20,834 bases of DNA from Treponema sp. UBA3819 (GTDB lineage: Bacteria; Spirochaetota; Spirochaetia; Treponematales; Treponemataceae). Numbering within the stretch: position 1 is the first letter of the stretch; each line of letters begins with the position of its first letter. The notes beneath the pieces are model-generated. The model was given only the letters and a program-made list of their open reading frames with translations, was not told where the DNA came from and did not search any database. This document shows, one piece after another, positions 14,662-20,834 of the stretch. The stretch spans positions 1-20,834 of the forward strand of contig DFDV01000036.1 in the NCBI GenBank assembly GCA_002369025.1, in the 5' to 3' direction. Both the position numbers and the translations under genes were made by a program.

Positions 14662-16296
14662 TTAAATGAGATCTTCCTTACGGCGGGCGATGGAAAAATC
14701 TCCGCACAGATAACAGCTTTTATGGGGGCAGAGTCTGGCTTCAGTTTTTACATGATACTGGCTTACGGGAAGAAACTGCTCCTTGGGGATACAATGTTCG
14801 TGATCAGCAGCCATATCCACATCGATATACATGTAAGTCTGACCTATTGTGCAGTAAAAACCTTCCGTTTTGAATTTTGAATTCTGGCTCTGACCGTTCT
14901 GCAGGTTGCAGAGCTGATTCTGTGACAGGGTTTTATCACTGCTTCCGTCGTCAAAGATGACTGTATAGCGCGACTTTTTATAGCAGACGACAGCCAAATC
15001 ATGGCTTCGGTATTCTTCACTTTCCATTTTATCGTAGTCAAAACGATAGTCCAGCCCATAATCTTTACAGAGAGACTGAATCTCTTTTACAAAGGCTTCC
15101 GTTTTCCGGTTCACCACATATTCAATTCTTATGCCGTCAAAGCCGGATTCTTGTTTCAAGTGAGCCGCTTTTTTTATAAACTCTTCAGGCTTTACGTATT
15201 CAATATGCAGACTGCAGCACATTTCCAGAGTAATATCTCTCTGGCGGAGACAGCGGGCAAAAGAAAGATAGTAGTCAAGCGGCTTTGAAAAATTTGTCGT
15301 GACTGTGACTTTTTTCAGTTTGCAGGAGGAAATTGCGTCAATCAGTTTTTCCAGATCATAATAGGAAACTTCACCTCCCAAAAGAACCAGTTTTACCGGC
15401 CTGGTGGACTCTTCAATAAAGCGGTTCACATCCTTTGCAACACTGAGGAGCCTGTCAAAATCAGTCCTGTCTTCCTTGTCATAGTGTTGCAGGCGGTCCT
15501 GAATGCAGTAGGAACAGCGGTAATTGCACCAGCTTGTCAGCCGCCACTTAATGGTAAACAAGGGTTCATTATTGATGACTGTAACAACCTGCTTTGCGGA
15601 TTTTTCCTGGTCTTCCGGGGATTTGAATTTCATGTGCTCAGGCAAGTCTACTTCAAAAGTGCGCATTTTACCACCGAGGGGAAGCGTAATTCTTGTGGCG
15701 GCAAGACAAAGGGTTTTGATTTTGAGGACTCTTTTTGCCACTTTATTCAGTTTAAAGTCACCGTGCTTGTCATCGCCGACAATGGGACAGTGAACGCGGG
15801 CCAGATGAATGCGGATCTGATGCATTCTGCCTGTGCCAAGGACAAGATGAAGGCGGCTCAGGCAAATACTGTCTTCCGCTCCTTTGCCATCACTTTCCGT
15901 AAGGAGAATCTGAACACTGTCTTCCACTGAAAAATGAGTAAGGGCCGACTGCTCCCGCCCCTGCTTTGTCACCGAGTCTGTAATGGTACCTTCTTTTGCA
16001 GGCTTTCCATTTACGAGCGGAAGACCAAAGCAGATTGCCGTGTATTCTTTTTTTACCTGCTTTCCCGCAATCAGACCAATCCATTTTTTTGCCGCAGGGG
16101 GATTTTTTGCCACCACAAGGAGACCGCTGGTTTCACGGTCCAGACGGTGCACCAGATGAACTTTACAGCCGGCCTGCTTAGCCAGTTCTTCATCAAGCGA
16201 ACGGGTAATACCTGCCCCACCCTGCACGGAAAGCCCCGCAGGCTTATTTACGAGAAAAATTTCATCATCTTCATACACAATGGGGATTTTAGTCAT
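14662..16296 (-). CDS. RluA-family pseudouridine synthase fused to a radical SAM/SPASM-like domain
   Basis: The 544-residue product has two enzymes in one frame. Residues 1-220 are an RluA-type pseudouridine synthase without an S4 domain: DDEIFLVNKPAGLSVQGG, HRLDRETSGLLVVAK with catalytic Asp53, and GTGRMHQIRIHLA (154-166). After a linker (about 222-245) comes a radical SAM core: WCNYRCSYC with Cys257/261/264 in CX3CX2C spacing, then LLGGEVSYY (305-313) as the SAM-binding GGE motif. The C-terminus has Cys482, Cys502, Cys523, Cys528 and Cys531 in a SPASM-like layout, probably an auxiliary Fe-S cluster. The first domain should isomerise uridine in rRNA or tRNA; the substrate of the second is unknown. 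The start overlaps the transglutaminase-like gene by 8 nt. The only internal Met near the junction (Met222) has a weak ribosome-binding site, so a true fusion is more likely than two proteins. Confidence 0.88.
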   Translation of the reverse strand: MTKIPIVYEDDEIFLVNKPAGLSVQGGAGITRSLDEELAKQAGCKVHLVHRLDRETSGLLVVAKNPPAAKKWIGLIAGKQVKKEYTAICFGLPLVNGKPAKEGTITDSVTKQGREQSALTHFSVEDSVQILLTESDGKGAEDSICLSRLHLVLGTGRMHQIRIHLARVHCPIVGDDKHGDFKLNKVAKRVLKIKTLCLAATRITLPLGGKMRTFEVDLPEHMKFKSPEDQEKSAKQVVTVINNEPLFTIKWRLTSWCNYRCSYCIQDRLQHYDKEDRTDFDRLLSVAKDVNRFIEESTRPVKLVLLGGEVSYYDLEKLIDAISSCKLKKVTVTTNFSKPLDYYLSFARCLRQRDITLEMCCSLHIEYVKPEEFIKKAAHLKQESGFDGIRIEYVVNRKTEAFVKEIQSLCKDYGLDYRFDYDKMESEEYRSHDLAVVCYKKSRYTVIFDDGSSDKTLSQNQLCNLQNGQSQNSKFKTEGFYCTIGQTYMYIDVDMAADHEHCIPKEQFLPVSQYHVKTEARLCPHKSCYLCGDFSIARRKEDLI

Positions 16297-17470
16297 AAAA
16301 CATTACCGGATACCATTTATCCCTGTCCTGCATAGAAGCATCCATCATACCGAGCGTCAGATTTTTTGCAGTTGTTTCTCCGACCAGATAGTCCGCTCCG
16401 TCTACATGAATAGTTTGTCCTTTTTTATCGGGAAATGCAACCCCAAGCATGGCATGACTATAGGCGGCACTGATAAAAATGCAGGTATCTGCCCCCATGT
16501 GCCTGAGCAGCACGGCAATCAGCATACTGCGGCTGTCGCAATCACTTGCCCCGCCTTTGAGTACCGAGGGAATCGAAGCAAAATCAGCCTTGTCCGCAGA
16601 ATCCGAAGCGCGTTCATATTTAAAATGCTGGGTCCAGAACAGAAGTTCCTGGGCAATGGCCGCCAGCGGCTGAGAACTATCGGTCTGCTGTGCATCAGGA
16701 AGCAGGGCATTCTGTATGTCAAAGGCAATTTTTTTTGTCCTTCCCATGCTGTCCCGGGCAACCATGCGGTAAAAACGCTGCCAGGCTTCAATGGCATATT
16801 TTGTATTTGCAAAGAGCGTAAAGACAGCCCATTCCCGGTCAATCAAAAACTGTGCGGCAGTATCATCATCCACACCAATCTGAGTTTTTACTTTTTTGCC
16901 CCCGATGGTCAGAAGCAATTCTTTTTTAGGTCCAGAAGGATAAGCGTAAGTGGTAATGATGCCGCAGTCTTTGTAACTTCCCCTGTCAGTCATAACGGAA
17001 TCCAGAACTGAAAGCAAAAACTGCTCACAGTCAAAGGCGACTTCTGCAGGGGCATAGGAAAGCACTGTCAGCCAGCCTTTTTTTTCTGCAAGGGGAATGA
17101 CACAGCTCCAGCCGCTATGCTTTTCCGTAAGGGCCGCATTCTGCAGGGTCATTTTTGAGACGGCGCAGGTACGGTTTCTCCAGACAAGGGAGGCCGTTTC
17201 CCCGCTTGCACCCAGTTTTAGAAAAGTTCCCTGCAGGGCCGCTTCTGCCGAAGCATAGGAATCCTGACTCCAAACTTTTACAAGCACCTGAACCGGCAGC
17301 ATGGTATGCTTAAAAAGCATCATGGATAAATCTTCAGATCCGTCTTCCAGAGAAAAACCTTCGGGAAAATCAATCACATAGCCGTATTCAGGAACAGGAA
17401 AAACATCAGCATAAGCTCCGGCAAAAAGTGATAATATAATAGAAAAAACTGCAATTTTTACGCGCGTCAT
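16289..17470 (-). CDS. Secreted transglutaminase-like (cysteine protease fold) protein
   Basis: From the ATG at 17470 the product is 393 residues with a signal peptide (TRVKIAVFSIILSLFAGAYA). The C-terminal third has a transglutaminase-like Cys-His layout: KGGASDCDSRSMLIAVLLRH, then SAAYSHAMLGVAF, then VDGADYLVGETT. Numbered from the upstream ATG at 17476 these are Cys313, His341 and Asp359 or Glu367. The middle and N-terminal parts are not recognised. Fold members are proteases, transglutaminases or peptide-crosslink enzymes; the substrate is unknown and export to the periplasm is inferred. I prefer 17470 because the -10 TATACT abuts the upstream ATG, so a transcript from it would begin at about the second ATG. 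The 3' end overlaps the RluA-radical SAM gene by 8 nt. Confidence 0.75.
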   Translation of the reverse strand: MTRVKIAVFSIILSLFAGAYADVFPVPEYGYVIDFPEGFSLEDGSEDLSMMLFKHTMLPVQVLVKVWSQDSYASAEAALQGTFLKLGASGETASLVWRNRTCAVSKMTLQNAALTEKHSGWSCVIPLAEKKGWLTVLSYAPAEVAFDCEQFLLSVLDSVMTDRGSYKDCGIITTYAYPSGPKKELLLTIGGKKVKTQIGVDDDTAAQFLIDREWAVFTLFANTKYAIEAWQRFYRMVARDSMGRTKKIAFDIQNALLPDAQQTDSSQPLAAIAQELLFWTQHFKYERASDSADKADFASIPSVLKGGASDCDSRSMLIAVLLRHMGADTCIFISAAYSHAMLGVAFPDKKGQTIHVDGADYLVGETTAKNLTLGMMDASMQDRDKWYPVMFYD

Positions 17471-17476
17471 ACACAT

Positions 17477-17485
17477 AGTATATCA
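17477..17485 (-). promoter_or_regulatory. Extended -10 of the transglutaminase-like operon, leaderless geometry
   Basis: The minus strand reads TGATATACT (17485-17477), an extended -10 (TGN + TATACT), followed by six bases and ATGACG at 17470. A start site seven bases after the -10 falls on the A of that ATG. No ribosome-binding site can fit on such a transcript. Confidence 0.6.
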
Positions 17486-17495
17486 TAGAACTATG
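17484..17495. promoter_or_regulatory. Palindrome CATAG-AA-CTATG between divergent promoters
   Basis: This perfect 5-bp inverted repeat with a 2-bp spacer lies in the 32-bp space between the two divergent -10 elements, where both -35 regions would fall. A further CATAG half-site is at 17474-17478. A dimeric regulator bound here could control both genes. No regulator is encoded next to it. Confidence 0.4.
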
Positions 17496-17511
17496 AAAAA
17501 AGGTATCTTTT

Positions 17512-17520
17512 TGCTATACT
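17512..17520 (+). promoter_or_regulatory. Extended -10 of the MBL-fold hydrolase gene, leaderless geometry
   Basis: TGCTATACT is followed by six bases (GTCTGC) and then ATGACG at 17527, so the predicted start site is the A of the ATG. No Shine-Dalgarno sequence lies within 20 bases of the ATG. The design copies that of the opposite-strand promoter, and the same nonamer occurs at 20833-20825. Confidence 0.62.
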
Positions 17521-17526
17521 GTCTGC

Positions 17527-18474
17527 ATGACGACGACAGGACTGGATTTTGTACCCCTTACTTCCCATACCGGTTACTTTGTGGGAGCAACAAATATCGG
17601 AGTGATTACCATGCCGGCAGAAGATCAAACTCTTTTGTGGCTGGTCGATACCCCCAATACACTGGTGCTCACAAAATATCTCTGGGAAAGATTGAATGAA
17701 ATGTACCCCAGGCTCAGGCTCATCGCCATCATCAACACCCACTCCCATGCAGACCACTGCGGAGGAAATGTTTTTCTGCAGGAAGAGACAGGCTGTCAAA
17801 TCTGGGCGACAAAAGGCGAATCCGTTCTGATGGAACTCCCCATCCTGCAGTCTGCCCTTGTCTATGGCGGTTCTCCCATAAAAGACATCGAGTCAAAATA
17901 CCTCAAGGCTGATCCCTGCAATGTAGACCGGATTCTGACAGAAGAAGAATATAGTCTCTGCGAAGGTCTGACCGTCAGGCCCATTTCCCTGCCCGGACAC
18001 TACATCGACATGGCGGCAATGCTGATAGATGACAAGGCTGACGGTAAAAAAGTCTGTTTTCTGGCAGACGGCATTTCCGGGCGCAACGTAATCAAACGCT
18101 ACTGGATTCAATACCTCTTTAATGAAAAACTATTCCGTCAGTCTCTGCTCAAAATCAGGGAAATTAAGGCTGACTACTACATTCCCGGTCACGGCGATAT
18201 GGTAAGTGAAATAGAAGGTCTGGTGGAACTGAACATGATTGCGGTGCTGGAAACAGAAGCAATGATTGAAGATGAACTTTCAACTCCCCTCACCTTTGAG
18301 GAACTTTTAAAAGCAGTTGCTGACCGCAATCAGATTCCGCTCAAAGTCAGCCAGTTTGAACTGATTGGCAGCACAGTGCGCTCCTATCTTTCCAGTCTCT
18401 ACGAAGACGGCAGAATCGCCTACGAAATTACAGACAACCGCATGCTCTGGCACAAAGTAAGCCCGTCAGCCTGA
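17527..18474 (+). CDS. Metallo-beta-lactamase-fold hydrolase
   Basis: The 315-residue cytosolic product has the metal-binding motif NTHSHADHCGG (about 70-80, HxHxDH), followed by LPGHYIDMAAML, a FLADG strand and IPGHGD, in the order seen in glyoxalase II-like and related MBL-fold hydrolases. About 80 residues after the last motif look helical and may form a winged-helix-like or substrate-binding extension. The substrate cannot be told from sequence. An in-frame stop at 17494 leaves 17527 as the first possible start. A GGAG before Met29 offers a shorter alternative, but it would remove the first strands of the fold. It is the only plus-strand gene and its stop lies 2 bp from the stop of the convergent lipoprotein gene, with no visible terminator between them. 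Confidence 0.87.
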   Translation: MTTTGLDFVPLTSHTGYFVGATNIGVITMPAEDQTLLWLVDTPNTLVLTKYLWERLNEMYPRLRLIAIINTHSHADHCGGNVFLQEETGCQIWATKGESVLMELPILQSALVYGGSPIKDIESKYLKADPCNVDRILTEEEYSLCEGLTVRPISLPGHYIDMAAMLIDDKADGKKVCFLADGISGRNVIKRYWIQYLFNEKLFRQSLLKIREIKADYYIPGHGDMVSEIEGLVELNMIAVLETEAMIEDELSTPLTFEELLKAVADRNQIPLKVSQFELIGSTVRSYLSSLYEDGRIAYEITDNRMLWHKVSPSA

Positions 18475-18476
18475 TT

Positions 18477-20795
18477 CTAGTCGAGCATAAAAATCACAGG
18501 AAGGTCAGGAATAATATAGGAAGAAAGCATACAGGGAATATAGTTTATGCTGTAGTTTTCATTCTGATATGTTGCCTGTATCTGTGCACGGTAAGCAGAA
18601 AGAATTAGTCCTTCATATCCGCTTAAGGCTCTTTTCAAATCCGCCTGATAATTCGTTTTTTCATCCACTGTTACGGCTGACAGGCTTACGGTTTTTGTAA
18701 AGGAATAGTTTTCATCCGTAATTCTGAGGGCGGGACAAAGTTTTTGCTTTTCCAGAGATACTTTTTCTCCGTCTATGATAAAGTCCAGGCTGTCAGCAAA
18801 AACATCCTTTCTGGTAAACCATGCATCTGCATCACTTTCCACGAGGATTTTCTGATTTTCTTCATCATAAGTATAGGCAAAATCATCCGAGAATTCCGGA
18901 ATATTCATGCCTGTTTTTGGCGTAAAATTGACTGAAAAGCGTGCGATATTTGTAAGCAGCTTCTTTTCCGCATCATAATCTTTATAGACGACCGTAATCT
19001 TGAGGGGCTGACCGGCAGTCACATTGGCTTCCTCAAAATGGAACTCATTACCCGCAATCAGTGACGCAGAGCCGCTTCTGGCTGAAATAACTCTGGATGA
19101 CTGCGTGTAAGGACTTCCCGTCTGAACTTCAATTTGATGTATCCGTGAAGAATCTACCAGTCCGTCATTTTTTATCTTGCAGAAAAAGCCCTGGGCTGTA
19201 TCGGTAACAATAATCGGAAAGTTTTTGGGGAAAGCAGCTATCATGCCGGATGTAAAACCGTCTCCAGTCACCACCGTCTTGGGAAGCGTTGACCAGGAAT
19301 ATTGTATATCTTTTACAGTCTGGCTGACATTGACCTTAAGGGCTACAATATTCATGACTTTACCGAGATGATCCTGAGAAATACAGTGCCACCTTACGCT
19401 TTCACGATTTTCAAACTGCACATTATCATAGAGAGAAGAGTCTACAATAGTTGTCTCAGGCTTATCTGCAACAGGCTTAAAATAGAGTGATATAAGAGTG
19501 TCAAAAATTTCTCCGGTCATCAGATTGGCAAGCACAGGTTCTTTATTGAGCCAGAGTTTCATATTGCCTGAACTTGAAACCGTAATGCTGTTTGAAATTT
19601 CCAGAGGTCCCCGGCCTCCTGTTGCAGTCACCGAATCCTTTTCCGTTTCTGAAAGAACATAGCCCATATAATCTGTTCTAAAGACAGCATAATAGCTATA
19701 GGATTTTCCTGCAGTAACATAATAGTCATTAAAAGACAAATTTCCTTCAAGAGGCCGGCGGGATTCAGTTTTGATGTTGCCGATAAAGTACCAGTTTTCA
19801 CTGCCATATTCTGCACGATAAAAGTCAACATGATTTGCATTACCGGGGCTTGCCACTTTAACGACAATTGCAGAACGGGTGGCACGTAGCGACAGGGGGC
19901 CGGGATTATCAATACCGATATCGCTTCCAGAGCCGGAAGAACTGGAACCATTTTCCAATTCTTCTATTATATTGTCTACAGCACTTTCCGGAAGAACTGC
20001 AATTTCATCTTCGCCGATAACTTCATCAAAAGGTCCCTTAACATTGAGCGGACTAAGGTTACCCTCATCATCCCGATCGGCTCCTTCAATAATCATTGCT
20101 TCATAATCTTCACATCTGATGCAGGGTCTTGTATCTCCGCCGCTGGCAGAACGGGTAAGGACAGATGTCAGGGAAATGGAGGCAGAAAGCACAATCTCTC
20201 CCACAGTTTTATCGACATACATAGTGCTTATCGTTCCGTTTACTTCTTCAGAAGCAGCGATATGACAGTTTTTTTTGACCCGCATGAAGCCAACTTTTGT
20301 TTCATTTTCAAGCAGAAGCCGCACTCCCAGATAATCAACAATCATGCGGCGGATTTGAGAGGCCAGACAGTGAATGGATTTTTCACCGCCTCCCAGTACG
20401 GTCATTTTGTTCACCTGACAGTTTTCCATGGAAAAATCACCGTCTTTCAGGCTTTCTGCAATGATGAGTTCAGAAATATTGCTGAGATTTTTTAACTCTG
20501 TTCCAGTATACTGCACGACCAGAGTAATGCCCTTCATATCATAAGGATTTTCTTTTGAGCCGCTAATCGTCATCGAACGGGGAATTGCAATATGTTCTTC
20601 TTCAGAAAGAGCAGTAACATCGCTTTCCATTGTAATGCTGCCACCCAGCTCAGTTTTTGCGACACGTTCAGCAAGGGGCATAACAGGAAGGGTGGCTGCA
20701 GGAGCAGCGGGATATGGCGTATTCTGAATACAGGCTGTTAAAAGAGAAAGGACAAAAAGAGAAAAAAGTGCGCTTACAATACAATGAAATCTCAT
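18477..20795 (-). CDS. Large treponemal-type lipoprotein with FN3-like region, function unknown
   Basis: From the ATG at 20795 the 772-residue product starts MRFHCIVSALFSLFVLSLLTAC, a lipoprotein signal peptide with lipobox LTAC (lipidated Cys22). A repetitive beta-rich part follows (about 70-210, alternating short hydrophobic strands), possibly a beta-helix. Then come a Ser/Gly linker (SSSSGSGSD), an FN3-like segment (about 300-390) and further beta-rich sequence ending IPDLPVIFMLD. No enzyme motif is seen. It is probably anchored in a membrane facing the periplasm or cell surface. I chose this start because GAGG lies 6 nt upstream of it; upstream ATG (20801) and GTG (20807) codons have poorer spacing. 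It ends in TAG. Confidence 0.72.
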   Translation of the reverse strand: MRFHCIVSALFSLFVLSLLTACIQNTPYPAAPAATLPVMPLAERVAKTELGGSITMESDVTALSEEEHIAIPRSMTISGSKENPYDMKGITLVVQYTGTELKNLSNISELIIAESLKDGDFSMENCQVNKMTVLGGGEKSIHCLASQIRRMIVDYLGVRLLLENETKVGFMRVKKNCHIAASEEVNGTISTMYVDKTVGEIVLSASISLTSVLTRSASGGDTRPCIRCEDYEAMIIEGADRDDEGNLSPLNVKGPFDEVIGEDEIAVLPESAVDNIIEELENGSSSSGSGSDIGIDNPGPLSLRATRSAIVVKVASPGNANHVDFYRAEYGSENWYFIGNIKTESRRPLEGNLSFNDYYVTAGKSYSYYAVFRTDYMGYVLSETEKDSVTATGGRGPLEISNSITVSSSGNMKLWLNKEPVLANLMTGEIFDTLISLYFKPVADKPETTIVDSSLYDNVQFENRESVRWHCISQDHLGKVMNIVALKVNVSQTVKDIQYSWSTLPKTVVTGDGFTSGMIAAFPKNFPIIVTDTAQGFFCKIKNDGLVDSSRIHQIEVQTGSPYTQSSRVISARSGSASLIAGNEFHFEEANVTAGQPLKITVVYKDYDAEKKLLTNIARFSVNFTPKTGMNIPEFSDDFAYTYDEENQKILVESDADAWFTRKDVFADSLDFIIDGEKVSLEKQKLCPALRITDENYSFTKTVSLSAVTVDEKTNYQADLKRALSGYEGLILSAYRAQIQATYQNENYSINYIPCMLSSYIIPDLPVIFMLD

Positions 20796-20824
20796 AGACA
20801 TCCTCACCGCCTGAAGTTAGCAAC

Positions 20825-20833
20825 AGTATAGCA
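20825..20833 (-). promoter_or_regulatory. Extended -10 promoter of the lipoprotein gene
   Basis: TGCTATACT on the minus strand (20833-20825) is identical to the nonamer before the MBL-fold gene. Transcription would start near 20818, leaving a leader of about 23 nt that carries the GAGG ribosome-binding site. The -35 region is outside the window. Confidence 0.55.
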
Positions 20834-20834
20834 T

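Noticed and set aside
18470..18480. Bidirectional terminator between the convergent MBL-fold and lipoprotein genes
   Set aside because: Only 2 bp separate the stop codons and I see no hairpin with a U-tract at the junction.

Overview
This window looks like a chromosomal segment of a treponeme-type spirochaete (Spirochaetota, probably Treponema). The reasons are the order rimP-nusA-infB-rbfA-truB-(ribF) with rpsO-pnp nearby, a Gly/Arg-rich IF2 N-terminus of the kind I recall from treponemes, a MMPL/RND + LolA-like + DUF1302-like outer-membrane gene set, and a soluble hydrogenase-like chemoreceptor. I identified everything by reading motifs; no database search was run, so the genus is an inference.

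Layout. Fourteen protein genes are present and all but one are on the minus strand. From the right end leftward: a large lipoprotein (20795-18477); a plus-strand metallo-beta-lactamase-fold hydrolase (17527-18474) that converges on it; and, diverging from the hydrolase, a secreted transglutaminase-like protein (17470-16289) overlapping an RluA-type pseudouridine synthase fused in frame to a radical SAM/SPASM-like domain (16296-14662). A repeat-rich gap (14443-14661) follows, then the translation/transcription operon rimP-nusA-infB-rbfA-truB~ribF (14338-7359). It has a consensus promoter, and an intrinsic-terminator-like hairpin lies between promoter and rimP. Next come a [FeFe]-hydrogenase-like methyl-accepting protein interrupted by an in-frame amber codon (7319-5427, remainder to 5247), an RND/MMPL exporter (5228-2886), a LolA-like periplasmic protein (2836-2048) and an outer-membrane barrel (2051-702). 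After another copy of the dispersed repeat and a strong promoter come rpsO (326-57) and the first codons of pnp (44-1).

How the genes work together. The rimP...truB genes and rpsO/pnp are core ribosome-maturation, initiation and RNA-turnover functions. The RND/LolA-like/barrel trio looks like one inner-to-outer-membrane export machine for a hydrophobic cargo. It and the redox-sensor gene sit between truB~ribF and rpsO, where from memory T. pallidum has these housekeeping genes adjacent. Overlapping or very short junctions (rbfA/truB, infB/rbfA, LolA-like/barrel, transglutaminase/RluA) suggest translational coupling.

Most unusual points: the pseudouridine synthase-radical SAM fusion; the amber codon inside the hydrogenase-chemoreceptor gene; a TruB-FAD synthetase fusion whose riboflavin-kinase module has lost its signature; a zinc ribbon on NusA; a pair of divergent, apparently leaderless promoters of the same design; an attenuator-like rimP leader with an 11-codon ORF; and a palindromic CACAGAT repeat family placed just upstream of both housekeeping promoters.
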